Of a stretch of 64,000 bases of DNA, positions 36,889 through 49,038 are shown one piece after another. Made by a program: the position numbers and the translations under genes. The notes beneath the pieces were generated by a model that was not told the DNA's origin, searched no databases, and was given only the letters and a program-made list of their open reading frames with translations. Origin of the DNA: Hevea brasiliensis (Eukaryota; Streptophyta; Magnoliopsida; Malpighiales; Euphorbiaceae); contig NC_079498.1 of assembly GCF_030052815.1 (NCBI RefSeq), positions 80,524,992 through 80,588,991 on the forward strand, written 5' to 3'. Positions within the stretch are counted from its first letter, which is position 1. Each line of letters starts with the position of its first letter.

Positions 36889-37057
36889 ATCTATTCACAG
36901 GATTTTTTTTTTCGGTACAACCAACACAAGGAGATTTCTCCCCGTTAGTTCATATTTATGATGTAATGCACTGTATGTAACAAATAAGGACATTGAGCAG
37001 TTGTACTTAACAAGGAATGACACAAATTCTCAAGTTAAAACATACTTCAAAAATTTT

Positions 37058-37069
37058 GCTCTGATACCA
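37058..37069 (-). promoter_or_regulatory. A2 primer binding site (initiator Met-tRNA)
   Basis: Sense TGGTATCAGAGC, eight bases from the right LTR at 37078. Confidence 0.88.
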
Positions 37070-39350
37070 CTAAAACATGTCACACCCTACTCCTCATAAG
37101 ATGTAACATGCTACCGTAGTATACTTAATGAATTACCGAACTTCACCTACCGATAACTCATTAAGTACCCTACAAGGGATTTTAAAACAATTTTTTTATT
37201 TTTGATAAGTGGTGAGCATTTTCTAATAGGTATTGAAATCATTTATTTGAAGTTAAAACTAGTTAAAATTTTTGGCCCATTTTATTTTTCTGCAAACTTT
37301 ATAAAAATTTCTGCAGAGTGCCGTTTGTATTTTGAGAAAACAGTTCTTCAAATTCCTGTAAAAAGCACTTCCAATAATTTTTCTCAACAACTTCTTCAAA
37401 AGTCACAATCATCTCAACCAATTTCAACTTCCAAAATTCAAATTCACCATTTCCAATATCCAACAATTATCAAAATACCATTACTGAATTTTATTCAATT
37501 TAAAATAAAATACTACCAATCATATTTCATTAATGACAAAATAATTTATATATACATCATACTAGAAATTTACATTAAGAAAATCTAAACTAAAATTTAT
37601 TACAACTTTATACAAACTTTGTACAAGCTGCTCAAGACCGATTTTACATGTCCATACAATTATGTGCAATACATACATCAAAATGAATATTTACAGTTAG
37701 GGTATAAATTATACCCGATAACTTCAAGCAGGTAGCTCCCCTGTCCTCAGCAGCTCAATCTACTGCTCCTCTAGTCTCTATATCTGCGACAGCATACAAA
37801 GCTATCGCTGAGTGGTGAACTCAGTGGTGCACAAACTAATAATTTAAAACTTAATACAATTTATTCTTAACAATTCATAATGAATAAAAATTTAAAATTT
37901 CTAGATTCTTCAAAATCCATGACATACAAAAATCATTATTTTCATTCATGCAAATTATTCATTTGAATAACATTTTGATCAATTAATAACTATTTATTTA
38001 CATTTCTTTTAAATTCTAAAACAATACAAAAATACTTTGGATCACTAACAAATTTTTTATTTCAATCACAATTTATCAAATAATGCATAATTTAAAGGGC
38101 GTTGCCAACAATTCACATAGTTTATCTCATGGCCCAAAATTCAAATAGATGCCGTGTTGTACACCACGACATTTCACATTCTCCCAATAACCGAGGCTAA
38201 AAGGGAGAAACAAATACTAGCTAGTATATATGAGTACTCATTCAAATTCTTCCCCAACTGGCAAGCCAGAGAGGAAGTAACTCGCCCCATCAAGTGGAGG
38301 AGATATCTCACTAGACAAGCTAATGAGAATTCACAACAAATTTGGTCATGTCAACTGTGGTTTCAAATCATATTCAAAACAATTTTCTAATCACAAAGTG
38401 TTTAAAATTCAACATAATTTCATGCTCAAGGTTGGCAACACATCAAACTTAAAATTTACAATTCTCAAAATAATGCAATAAATCCTTAAATGCATAAGAA
38501 AATTTATATTCAAATTATACAATTTCATTCAATAAGTTAAAATTCTCAACACAACAAAAATCATAAATCATACCATAAATTTATTTCAAATCAATTTGGA
38601 ATTGAAAATTAACAAAAGAGTTAGTTGTGCACAAACCTTATACGAGTCACCTCTTGGCCTTGACTCGATCCCTCGGGTTCTTTTCCGGTATTCTTTTCAA
38701 CTGAAACACACAGTTTCACAGTGTTTCAGTATCATAACTCATTGTAAATCCAAAAATAAATTCAAATTCACTTATACCTAGCTTTAATATGCTAAACTTG
38801 GCGTTCTTCAAAATTTGTGTTTTGGGGTTACTATTCACTACACTATTCAAGTCAATTTGTTGACTTGAATAAGGCTGAATAGGTATGGGAATTCCAACTT
38901 CAACCACATACCACATTTTGGTCACTAAATTTTTTGGTTTTGGTTGTTTTCTCAAATTCTAAGTCTTTTAGGCAAATTTGCAAATTTTCAGTTTTGGTGT
39001 CTAAAGTTGCATTGTTCCATTGGTCATTTTTCTATTAGAATTTGACAAAACTTCCTTCATAGAAAATGTTCCCTATTGTCTTAACTTTATTCTTCATTTT
39101 GAATCACTCCAATTGGAGTTTTGTAGCTCAAGTTATAGCCATTTGAACCATGGCTGCCGAATTGGACTCAACCCAGATTTCTGGGCAAATTTTGGTTCTG
39201 GCAGTTTTAGGTCACCAACTTTGGGTGGCCAAATGACTTGGTTCATGGAATAATTTGGGTTTTTGTTCTTCATGAAAGTTTTAGGTCTATATCGCATCTA
39301 TCCACTGGTAAAATTACAGGTCATTTAGACCTGCTTATCTCAAGTTATGG

Positions 39351-39377
39351 CCAAATGAACAAACACTGTTCATTTGG
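39351..39377. other. Hairpin in A2 right LTR
   Basis: Perfect 11-bp stem CCAAATGAACA / TGTTCATTTGG with loop AACAC. Confidence 0.85.
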
Positions 39378-40640
39378 TCAGTTTGTACAGGGCAGACTAA
39401 GAATTTCCAGATTTTGTCAATTTGTTCACTAGGTTTTGGTCACTTTTTGGGCATGCTTCCTAAATGAAAATTGTGTCATTTAGTGTCTATTTTCATTCTC
39501 AATTGGTCTCATACCAATTGGACTTGTAAATTTTTATTTTTGGTCCCTCAAAGGGACCTTGGTCATGCTGCTAGCAGCAAGACCACATTGAATCCGAATT
39601 TGCTTTTGATTCAAACACTCCTACCACATTTCATTTGGTCATAATTGACGATTTCTCCCTTCAAACTAGGTCCAAAACATCATTTACTAATTTTTCACAT
39701 TTTTTTCTCTAAACCCTAATGTCCAAAACCCTAATTCACACTAATTATTGCATTTAACCAATTCAATGCTTATATACATGTTTCTTCATCTCAAATAAGT
39801 TCACATACACTTTTAAATCTATCAAACTCATGCATACACACATCAAAACCCTAGTTGACTGAAATTTAGGTTTGGTCCTCCAACAATTAATTTCATCTCA
39901 TTTCTTTAGTTTCTATGTTCATTCAATCATAAACACATGTATTAAACTCAAAATTCCAAAATAAATAACTTACCTCAACTTTGATATTCAATCTTCAATT
40001 TTTCTCCTCTTTTCTCCTTTCTTTCTTGCTAAATCTCTTTCTCAAGTGACTAAAACAAGTTTTTATGGAATAAATATGGAAGAAATTGGGGTTTAGTAGG
40101 GATTTAAAAGCTTGAACTCAAGCTTTAATGGAGTTTAGAAATGGAGAAGGAGAGAGGGAGAGAGGGCAGCATAATGAGGAAGATGACTTTTATGTTTTTG
40201 TTTTTTTTTTCTTTTCTTTTCTTTTATGAATTTTTAACTTATGAAAGACCAAAATATCTAAATAATTAAATTTATTAATTATAGGATTTATGGCATCATG
40301 CATGATGTCATCTCTCTTCACTTTTTCATTTTCTTTTTTTTTCATTTATTTTTCTATTAGTTCTTTAATTTAATTCCCGACTCTGAAATTTTCTTTTCTC
40401 TGATTTTATTTAACAGTTAGGTCAGGAGTCAGCTCTCGGGGTCAATTGACCAAATTGCCCCTTGCCGGTTCAACCCGGTTTGCAAATAATCCAATATCTC
40501 TTCCGGCTCCCTGATCTAATTATTTGACTGGTTTAACAGTTCTTTTTCATGATTTTCTCTTTTCCACTGTGTTCGTAAGGGTCCTAAGGACAGCAGCGTT
40601 ACATTTTACGGTTCGAAATTTGAGTTTAAATTGACTTCGC

Positions 40641-40693
40641 AGTCCTTCCCAAGAAGGTCACCCATCGCTATGACTCTTGGCTCATTTAACTTC
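40641..40693 (-). promoter_or_regulatory. 5S rRNA-like block in A2 right LTR (best match)
   Basis: The sense strand contains GAAGTTAA, 19 bases that end in C, then GATGGGTGACC, TTCTT and GGGAAGGACT. Plant 5S rRNA has GAAGTTAAGCG (box A), a 23-base gap, GATGGGTGACC (box C), TCCT and GGGAAGTCCT. The order, strand and box C agree. The gap is shorter and the box A end differs. It starts 171 bases from the LTR sense start at 40863. Confidence 0.7.
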
Positions 40694-40868
40694 TTATGTT
40701 ATGTTTTTCTTATTTATACTTAACTAATTGATAATTACTAATTATTTGTATTCAAGGCTTATCTAGTTGTCTTAAGTGTGGTTCTAATCCCCTTAATTGT
40801 TCGGACCGACACCGGTCACCGGAACAGTGAAATATACAAGGCTATACAAATAAGGGTGTTACATGCAT

Positions 40869-40943
40869 GATGCATGTGACCCTAGGTGAAAATTTTTGAA
40901 TTCAATGGTATAAACTTGTGTTTTTCATGCTTCCGCTCCTTCA
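40869..40943 (+). repeat. Copia-1 3' LTR, piece 3 of 3 (end of element)
   Basis: Matches 53349-53423 and 60783-60857 of Copia-2, ending TCCGCTCCTTCA at 40943. The gypsy gag-pol of element D resumes at 40944. Confidence 0.95.
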
Positions 40944-42596
40944 GTTTAATGGAAATAGCCTCCTCTCCCCGTGTATTACCACATCACTGTGCTGAGGGAG
41001 ACCAAAAGTGACTGTCTTCAGCCTACAGTCAATCATGGCATGATGCCTGGCTAACCAATCCATGCCCAAGATGATATCATAATCTCTGAAGGGCATTTCA
41101 ATGAGATCAGACAGAAAAGTATGTCCTTGGATCACCAAAGGACAATCCCTATACATTCTATTGACCCTGACCTCTTGTCCTAGTAGACTTGTTACTAACA
41201 CCTCAAAGTCCATTTTCACACACGGAACAGCAATGCAATCAATGATGCTAGTACTCACATAGGAATGGGTAGAACCCAGATCAAATAACACAAACACATC
41301 TTGATTAAAAGTTGAGAAGGTACCAGCCACAATGTCAGATGTCTTAGCCTCTTCTCTCTGTCTCATTGCATAGACTCTGACTGGAGCACTACCTTGCTCT
41401 GATTGATTCACTATGCCTTGGCTGCCTGCTGGACTGCCTCTACCCCTGCCTCTACCTCTGCTAGGTGGTTGTGAACCTCTGGTGGCAAGATTCTGAATTG
41501 ACCCTTCAGCAGTAGTAGGAGGTGGCCCAACTCTACGAGCACTGGTGCAGTCCTTGGCAAAGTGTCCTATGCCTCCACAGTTATAACAGGCTCTTGTGGC
41601 CTTATAGCATACCCCACCATGGTTTTTACCATAAGTTTCACATTGGCGGGGAGGGTAGGAACTTCTGGTAGTTTGCTGACCAGATGGAGGAGGTCTCTGT
41701 CCTGAAAATCTTCCCCTACTAGACTTTTTACCACCCTTGCTGTGTCCCCCAAAGTTCTTTCTCTTTCAAGTAGGACCACTGGAACTCTAATCTACTGACT
41801 TTCTCTTTTTCTCTTTTTCTGTCTTCTCTGATTTCTTTTTCTCTAGTGTCGCTTCTGACTCAATTCTTTCTGATTCCAGTGCTTGAGAAATAAGCTCAGA
41901 GAAGTTACAATGTTTGAATCTGACCACTTGTAATCTGATACTAGGCTTCAAACCGGTTTCAAACCTCTTACATCTTTCCCTGCTGGTAGCAAGGAGACTT
42001 CCTGCATAGTGGCTCAGGCGAGAAAATTCTCTTTCATATTCTGCCGCTGACCTACTTCCCTATTTCAGACTTAAGAACTCCTGTAGCTTCTGGTCCACAT
42101 AGGCATTTGGGACATATTTTTGTCTGAACTCCCGCAGAAAGTCATCCCAGGTTGGTACTGGGGGTTCCACCAAACTATGAGGAATGGTTTTACACCAGTC
42201 ATATGCGTCTCCCTGTAGTAGTGACACTGAATATTCAAATTTGAGCTTCTCTATACAATGTAGTTTCTTGAACACCCTATCCATTATCTCTAACCATTGT
42301 TCTGCCTCTAGAGGATCTACTGTCCCCTTGAACTCAGTAGCCCCATATTTAATCAGCTTATCATACTGCCTAGCTGAAGACTGTGGTTGTACCATTGGTG
42401 TCTGTAGTGGGACTTGAGTAGGCATGTTTCCAGCCATCTGTTGGAACATTGCAGCCATCTGCTGAGCGAACTGAGTAGGGAACCGCGATACTGAGGGGGC
42501 TGGTGCGGCTGATCCACTCACATTGTGTAGGGCTGGGGCATCCCTTTGTACCTCAACCTCTATTGATTGATCGACTGAACGATCCCCTTCTTCCAT
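40944..42596 (-). pseudogene. D gag, zinc knuckle and protease (broken)
   Basis: The likely start is 42596 (MEEGDRSVDQ). A glutamine-rich N-terminus is followed by the retrotransposon gag capsid domain (EAEQWLEIMDRVF near 42300, FLREFRQKYVP near 42120). A TAG at 42060-42062 splits it after FLSLK. The frame then continues through YEREFSRLSHYA and a basic region with two more stops near 41765-41800. The CCHC zinc knuckle CYNCGGIGHFAKDC at 41547-41588 is intact. The protease has FDLGSTHSYVS near 41270 and ILGMDWLARHHA near 41050. The frame ends at 40944, where Copia-1 inserted. This is the best preserved gag of the window. Confidence 0.9.
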
Positions 42597-42765
42597 AGTC
42601 AATTTGAGGATCTTAGGCTTCCTGAACAAATAACACAAGGAGATTTCCTCCCGTTAGTGCATATTTATAATGTAATGTACTGTATGTATCAAACAATGAC
42701 ATTTAGCAATTGTACTATGAAGAAAGAATATTCAAATTACAGGTAAAAATAGAATTTAAAAACTA

Positions 42766-42777
42766 GCTCTGATACCA
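42766..42777 (-). promoter_or_regulatory. D primer binding site (initiator Met-tRNA)
   Basis: Sense TGGTATCAGAGC, eight bases from the LTR boundary at 42786. Confidence 0.88.
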
Positions 42778-42785
42778 CTAAAACA

Positions 42786-45700
42786 TATCACACCCTACCC
42801 CTCTATAATGCATGGCATGATCCCGTAGTATACCTAATGAATTACCAAACTTCGCCTACTGATAACCCATTAAATACACTACAAGGGATTTTAAACCTTT
42901 TCTTATTTCTTTTTTTAGTGGTGAGCACTTTTGACAGATGTTAAAATTTTTTTTTTTTAACTGAAGTGAAACAAAATAACAATTCTGAGTATCAATAATT
43001 TCTGTAAAAATTTTGGCAGAGTGCCATCTATATTTTGAATAAAACAGTTCTTCAAAAACCTGTAAAAAGCACTTCCAATAATTTGTTCAATCCCAAACTC
43101 CAATAAATTTTTCAACACAATAAATTTCTCAACATTATCAACTCAGTTCAACAATCAAATATTCCAGTGTTTCCGAAAGCTGAGATAAAATAAATATATC
43201 ATAATATTTTTACAAGCCAAAATAATTTACAATTTTAGTTTACAACTGCTCAAGACCAAGTACAATATATACATACAGTGCACATACATTACAACAAAAA
43301 CTACAAAATATGGTATACTCAACATACCCGGCGAAATCTCAAAATGTAGCACAAGCAGCCTACTCTGCTGCTCTGTCCGTCTGTCTACCTGCGACAGCAA
43401 TGAAAAAGCTATCGTTGAGCCAATGTCTTAGTGGTGCACAATATTAAGAAAATACAATTTAAAACTATAAACCATAAATCATATAAATAGTGGATACTTA
43501 AAATCATAGTTGAATTCAAAAGACAATGAATGTCATAAAGAATTAAACGTCATTTCACAATATCACAATAAATGTCAATAAATCATACACACAGCTTAAT
43601 CATGATCCCATAGTCCAATTCATCCCAAAAGTCGATGGCTAGTGAGGAATAACATAGCTAGCTAGCAATAATATGAGTACTCATCCTATTTGTCCTCAAC
43701 AGGCACACACCTCAACACTTCAGCCAGAGAGGGAATTCAAAGTCAATTCGTCCCACTAGACAAGCTAGTGAGGAATTCAATCAATATACATGATAACTGT
43801 GGTTTCAAACCATTTACAATGTTTTTCAAGCAATAAGTATCCATCAAATATCATTCAAACAAAATTTCACAATTTAAACAATAACAGACAAATTGTCATA
43901 ATTTATTTCAATTGAAAATTCAAAAGAAATAACTGTTGTGCACAAACCTCTGAAATGAAATCTCTTGGCCCTGATTCAGTGTTTCCTTCTCCTTCCCTGA
44001 GTCTTTGCTAACTGAAACACACAATTAAAAGTGTTTCAGTACTCATTTAAACTGTCTCCAACAATAAGGTTTAATAATTAATTTATTTAATTCTATTATT
44101 TTCCTTAGTCAACCTAAAATGTTGACCCTCGATGCACTCTAGGTGAATTAGGTTTAATGTTATTAATATGTCACATTTTGCATTTCAATATGCTATCAAT
44201 ATAGTGCAACTTACCATTTTTATAAGTTGGCATTCATTGCTAAATTATTTCAAGCATCATTGTATGTAAATGTCAAGTTCTCAATTTTTGTGTGCTAGAT
44301 TAGTGTAGCTTAAAGTCCTATTTCTCTTGGTTTTTAGCTTCTGGTCAAAGAAGAAAAATTGTAGCTCTATGTCTTATTGCACTCGAGACAAAATTTCAGG
44401 TCATTCTGAGTTGTATAGACCAAGATATGGTCAATTTACTAAAGCTGGACAGATTGCACTAAAATGGCAACTTTAGGTCATTTCTGGTTCTGGCAGTTTT
44501 TATACCCGAAATTTTGCAAGCTATTTGACTTGCTTATGGTCATTTCTAGGTTTTAGTGTCTTCATAAGAGTTGTAGCTCTAGGTCTAATCTATTCATGGT
44601 AAAAATTGCAGGTCATTTGGACCTGTTTTGAGTAAGTTATGGCTAAAACACTAACTGCTGCCCAAATGGTAAATTTTCAGGCTTTCAAGTCACTAATCCG
44701 GATTTGGTCACTTTTCAAGTCACTTTCTGGACCGAATTTAGGTAGGCTTTCTTCATGAAAGTTGGCACATTTTGTGCCTTGTTTCACCTCCAATTAGCCT
44801 CATACCAATTGGAGCCACACACTTAGGTTTATAGGTCCATTTGCACACTGCCCTCTACATGCTTTTCAATCACCAAACCAAACACATGTTTACCAATTAC
44901 ATATTCACTTCCCCACATCATTCTGCATTTGGCACTAACCAAAACCATTCACTTCTTTACATTATAGTTCAACTTGGACAGAATATAACCACTTCAAAAT
45001 GCACCAAATGCAATCACAATTCACAAAGTCCAAATCCAACAATGTACATACATAAACATTCCTAATTATTACATATGATTTCACTAAATAAATTACATAC
45101 ATACTTAGCAACTCTAAAATCACATTACATTAAATAATCTTCATGAATTCAAGCATTCCTCATGACTTTCTCAACGCTGCCAAAATACTCCAACTTACCA
45201 AAGTTTCCCATACTTCCTTCAATTTCAAGATCAATTGCTCAATCACCACATACACTTAATACACATTGGCTACAACATCTTATATCATTAATCAACATAT
45301 TTTCCCATCATTTACATGTAAACAACAAGTTAAACATTTTAACTTTCATGGCTGCCAAAATAGTACATCACCAATAATTCATCAAACCTCAAAATTTCTT
45401 CCATAATTCAACTACACACAACCTTAGTAACACTTTTAATGAAATAAGAATTGAAAATAACCACTTACCTCTTTTGGACTTCTTCAAAACTCCACCAAAA
45501 CTTATCTTTCTTGCTCCCTTATTGCTTCCCAAGGTGTGTAGGCAAAAATTAATGAAGAAACCTTAAGCATTGGGAGCTTGGATCATGGATACATGGAGGT
45601 TGGAGCTTGGACGACCATAGGAGAGTTTAGGACCTTTTTGGTTTGGCAATGGAGAAGAACGAAGAAGAAGAAGGTTACTTAGTGGAAGAATCTGTCCCAA

Positions 45701-46353
45701 ATGGCTTACATATGTGTCCATGAAGTGAGGTTAGGGGAGCACTAATGTAAAAGAATAGTTATTTATTCCAAAGTTTCTAAATTCCCACATTTTTCTCATT
45801 TCTTTTACTATTTAGATTATGTACCACCATTTTAATTTTCATGATATTTTCAAGGTTTAATATCATTTATTTTTAATGAAAATTTAGGTCGAAAGGCAAC
45901 TCGGGGTGTCAATTTACCAAAATGCCCCTATTCGGGTTGTATTCCTGGTTTTTCGGTAACACCGGTTTTTAATCGGTTTCTCGATTTCTTGTTTTTCTTT
46001 GTACTAATTAATTAATTTTTCTTTGATATTTTTAATGACATTTATACTTCAATAGATGTTTATTTAAGTCTTAAAAATATTTTTCAGGGTTCCCCGCAGT
46101 CCAGGGATAGTCAACGGTCCTCGCCGCAACTTCCCGGTGCGGTCACCCATCGCTACGATTTTCGGCTCGTTTAACTTAGTTACATTTCATTGCTATTATT
46201 TTTCTTTTGTTTTTCTTGTATTTTCCTTTATTGTATTTCATTATTTTATGTCTCCTTACAAATATTTAAATTTAGTTCTAGGCATCCTAGCTGTCCGGAC
46301 AGACACTGGTCACCAGAACAGTAGAATGCACTACTGAACATAGCGATGTTACA
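42786..46353 (-). repeat. D 5' LTR, 3568 bp
   Basis: Begins TATCACACCC (decayed TG end) and ends ATGTTACA on the plus strand. It contains the CTGAAACAC / GTGTTTCAG stem at 44022-44049 with a loop different from family A, and a GGCACATTTTGTGCC hairpin near 44764. It has no coding potential that I trust. Confidence 0.92.
46125..46177 (-). promoter_or_regulatory. 5S rRNA-like block in D LTR
   Basis: Sense AAGTTAAACGAGCC, GCGATGGGTGACC and GGGAAGTTGCG. It starts about 177 bases from the LTR sense start. Confidence 0.65.
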
Positions 46354-47357
46354 TAATATCTAGCTAATCCCAAGAAACTTTTGATCTTAGTTGTATTTCT
46401 GAGAGGCTTCCATTCCATCACTGCTTCAATCTTCTTGGGATCCACTCTAATCCCTTCAGCTGATACTACATCTCCAAGGAATGCAATCTCTTTCAACCAG
46501 AACTCACACTTGGACAATTTAGCATACAGTTTCTTTTCTTTTAGAGTCTGTAGAACAATTCTCAAATGTTCATCATGTTCTGCTCTATCCTTGGAATACA
46601 CCAGGATGTCATCAATGAAGACCACTACAAACCGATCTAAATATGGATGGAAGATACGGTTCATAAGGTCCATGAATACTGCTGGAGTGTTTATTAACCC
46701 AAACGGCATCACCAAGAATTCATAATGCCCATACCGGGTTCTGAATGCAGTCTTAGGCACATCTGCATCCTTAACCCTTAGTTGATACCCTGATCTGAGA
46801 TCTATCTTAGAAAACACACCGACTCTCTTCAACTGATCAAACAGATCACTAATTCTAGGCAACTGATACTTGTTCTTCACTGTTACTCTGTTTAACTGCC
46901 GGTAGTCAACACATAACCTCAGTGTCCCATTTTTCTTCTTTACAAATAGTATCGGAGCTCCCCACAGTGACACACTAGGGCGTATGAACCCCTTTTCTAG
47001 TAATTCTTACAGCTGGATTTTTAACTCTTTCAATTCAGCAGGTGCCATCCTACACGGAGCAACTGAAATCGGAGCTGTACCCAGCATAATCTCAATAGCA
47101 AATTCAACTTCCCTTTCTGGTGGCAAACTAGGCAATTCCTCAGAAAATACCTCAGAGAAGTCCCTTACTGTGGGTATGTCAGACAAGTCAAGTTTACCCT
47201 GCCTAGTGTCAACCACGTGTGCCAGATAGGCTTCACAGCCTTTTCTCAACCATCTCCTTACAACTGTAGTTGAGATGACATTGGACAAGAAATCTGTCCT
47301 TTCACCCACAACTATTATTTCTTCGTTCTCAGCAATTTTCAGAGAGATTCTCTTCAA
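46354..47357 (-). pseudogene. E reverse transcriptase (broken, cut by D)
   Basis: Sense from 47357: linker with RKGCEAYLAHV near 47240 and the PTVRDFSEVF entry into RT near 47180. A TAA at 47007-47009 falls where the family has CAA. Then come [20 protein letters not shown] near 46945, DLRSGYQ near 46790, [10 protein letters not shown] near 46715, the catalytic FIDD at 46608-46619 and [13 protein letters not shown] near 46510. It stops in SFLGLARYY, where D inserted. This is a typical gypsy RT. It would copy element RNA but is truncated here. Confidence 0.93.
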
Positions 47358-47375
47358 TTTACAATCTACTATTGC

Positions 47376-48020
47376 CTAATGATGGGATAACCAATCCATT
47401 CCCAAAATCACATCAAACTCATGGAAAGGCTGTTCGATTAAGTCTGCTGAGAACTCTTTCCCTTGAATCTTCAATGGACAGCCCTTATACACCTTGTTTA
47501 TTACCACACTATGGCCTAGTGGATTTGTGACCAGGATGTCTTGGCCACTTTCCTCTACTGGTATTCCCTTTTCTACGGGCAGCTTGATACAAATATATGA
47601 ATGAGTAGATCCAGGATCCACTAATGCATGCACAAAAGTATTATAGAGGAGGAACGTACTCTTGATGACATCTGGAGCATCCTGTTCCTCCTGTGCCCTT
47701 ATTGCATAGGCTCTGGCTGGTTTTCTACCTTTTGCTCTCTCCACAGACTCTGATACAGGTTTCTGTGAAGTACCGGCTGCCTCAGCCTTACCCGGCTTTC
47801 TACCCCTTGGAGCTGGAGGGGCAGGCCTATCAGTTGATACCAGAGTAGATGTAGCATTTCTGCGAGGACAATCTCGGACTAGGTGGTCTGTAGACCCACA
47901 CCGTAAACAAGCACCTATCATCCTCCAACATTCACCCTTATGCCATTTTTGGTAATGTGGGCAAGCAACAGATACTGTTGGGGCTGGTCCCCTGAACCCT
48001 GTCCCTAAAGAGCTAGCCAC
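47376..48020 (-). pseudogene. E zinc knuckle and protease
   Basis: One open frame, ended by TAG at 47376-47378 where the family usually has glutamine (after DWLSHH). It holds an intact CCHC knuckle CLRCGSTDHLVRDC at 47868-47909. A proline- and basic-rich linker follows, then the protease with VDPGSTHSYI near 47610 and VILGMDWLSHH near 47390. The active-site motif DPGSTHSY is a form often seen in plant gypsy elements. Confidence 0.9.
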
Positions 48021-48914
48021 TGAAGCTGTGGACTGGCCTCTCCTCGGTAAAAAATGAGATTTGGGCCTCTATGACTGACCCTGACTTGGTGCTCTACTGA
48101 AACTCTGAGTAGGAGAACCTCTGAATTTCTTACTAGGGGCAGAAGATGTACTGGTCTGACCCTGAACTCTTTTTTGTTGTCTGTCCCTTCTGTTCTGCTC
48201 ATTCATTCTAACTTTTTCAACCTTCAGTGCGGCTTCCACTAACTTGGAAAACTCTGTAATCCCTAAGGCTATAATCATTACTTTAATGTTATCATTGAGT
48301 CCTTCCTCAAATCTCTTGCATCTCTCCGCCTCATTAGGGACTATTTCCCGCCCATAGTGGTTCAGTCTGACAAATTCTCTTTTATATTCAGCCACTGTCA
48401 GCTGTCTCTGTCGTAGGGTAATAAATTCCCTTCTCTTCTCTTCCAGGTATACACTGCCCACATACTTCTTTCTGAACTCAGTGAGAAAGAAATCCCAAGT
48501 TATTTGTTCTGGTGGCACCTCACTAGTTACTGTATCCCACAATTGGTATGCATCATCTTGCAGTAGTGATACAACAGCTTCTAAATTCTGCTCTGGAGTC
48601 CAAATTTTGCAGTTGTTTCAAGACTCTTCCGGTTCTGTCCAACCAGTTTTCGGCTGTGGCAGAATCATCTTCCCTTTTGCCCAGAAAATCCACTGCTCCA
48701 AACTTCCTGAGTCTCTCATATGAGATTTTTGATGTGGAGGTGGTGGTGGTGGCATAACTCCTACCATCTGTCTAAAGAACTCAGCCATTTGTTGAAATGT
48801 GATTGGTGCATCTGGTACTGGTGGAGCAGGTTCTCTCCTGTCTCTTGGTTCAGTCATAGATGGAGCATGACTCTCCACCTCCTCATCGACCTCTCTCTGC
48901 GATGTGGAGTCCAT
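48021..48914 (-). pseudogene. E gag capsid region (broken)
   Basis: The start is likely at 48914 (MDSTSQREVDEE). An acidic and proline-rich N-terminus includes a run of six prolines near 48740. The capsid domain is clear in the frame 48069-48542 (FFLTEFRKKYVG near 48470, VAEYKREFVRLNHYG near 48380, RCKRFEEGL near 48310). At least two frameshifts between about 48570 and 48730 separate the N-terminus from the capsid domain. A TAG at 48069-48071 precedes the zinc knuckle frame. Confidence 0.85.
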
Positions 48915-49021
48915 ATTCTGATCAAAATAACAAATCAAAAGATCTGCATTAGAGTCATCTTAACACTTACAATGCAATGCATGATATGCAAACTATCTAG
49001 GTCCAGAAATGCCTAAACCGT

Positions 49022-49033
49022 GCTCTGATACCA
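49022..49033 (-). promoter_or_regulatory. E primer binding site (initiator Met-tRNA)
   Basis: Sense TGGTATCAGAGC, five bases from the LTR boundary at 49039. Confidence 0.88.
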
Positions 49034-49038
49034 CTAAA

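Larger units (their letters stand above)
30638..40863 (-). mobile_element. A2: gypsy element with both LTRs and a degenerate interior
   Basis: A 10226-bp insertion in the Copia-1 LTR flanked by TGCAT. It has a left (3') LTR 30638-34055, an interior 34056-37077 and a right (5') LTR 37078-40863. Sense is minus: primer binding site at the right, polypurine tract at the left. The interior is only 3022 bp and lacks most of pol, so A2 was probably moved by proteins of a relative. A gag-protease remnant and a trace of the integrase tail remain. The left LTR begins TATCACACCC, a decayed TG end. Confidence 0.93.
37078..40863 (-). repeat. A2 right (5') LTR, 3786 bp
   Basis: Begins TGTCACACCC and ends GGTGTTACA. 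It is the most complete family A LTR here. It contains the CTGAAACAC / GTGTTTCAG stem at 38701-38729, the 11-bp hairpin at 39351-39377 and a purine-rich GGAGAAGGAGAGAGGGAG stretch near 40143. Confidence 0.95.
1..40943 (+). mobile_element. Copia-1: Ty1/copia (Angela-like) element, 5' end outside window, split by nested insertions
   Basis: Sense-strand copia element with the order gag, zinc knuckle, protease, integrase, reverse transcriptase, RNase H. That order (integrase before RT) is diagnostic of Ty1/copia. The window opens inside gag, so the 5' LTR and gag start are missing. The 3' LTR begins at 3624 and is in three pieces: 3624-5242, 30228-30637 and 40869-40943. These sum to 2104 bp, against 2106 bp for each Copia-2 LTR, which confirms the reconstruction. 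The gaps are filled by solo LTR A1 and element A2. The right end at 40943 abuts gypsy element D. The long LTR beginning TGTTAGTAGTATGC and the gag and pol types fit the Angela lineage; that lineage call is from memory of the family. It is pseudogenic because of several stop codons. Confidence 0.93.
40944..46353 (-). mobile_element. D: gypsy element, 5' half visible (gag-protease and 5' LTR)
   Basis: Minus-strand gypsy element. From right to left in sense: 5' LTR 42786-46353, primer binding site, gag, zinc knuckle, protease, then a cut at 40944 by Copia-1 in the linker before RT. The rest of pol and the 3' LTR lie beyond the left edge of the window. Its LTR is related to family B (shared CCCTGAGTCTTTGCTAACTG block near 43995). 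It interrupts the reverse transcriptase of E at 46353/46354. Confidence 0.88.

Noticed and set aside
40641..40693. A true 5S rRNA gene
   Set aside because: Only box A-like and box C-like parts are present. The gap between them is shorter, and the 5' and 3' parts of 5S rRNA are missing. It is called 5S-like only.
42184..42417. Plus-strand frame over D gag
   Set aside because: It is the shadow of the gag capsid frame on the minus strand.
46381..46725. Plus-strand frame of 114 codons over the E reverse transcriptase
   Set aside because: It is the antisense shadow of the clear minus-strand RT with FIDD.
40944..49033. Endogenous pararetrovirus or other plant virus insertion
   Set aside because: The order gag, zinc knuckle, protease, RT with LTRs, initiator Met-tRNA primer site and 5-bp duplications identifies gypsy retrotransposons. 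No movement protein or coat protein of a virus is seen.
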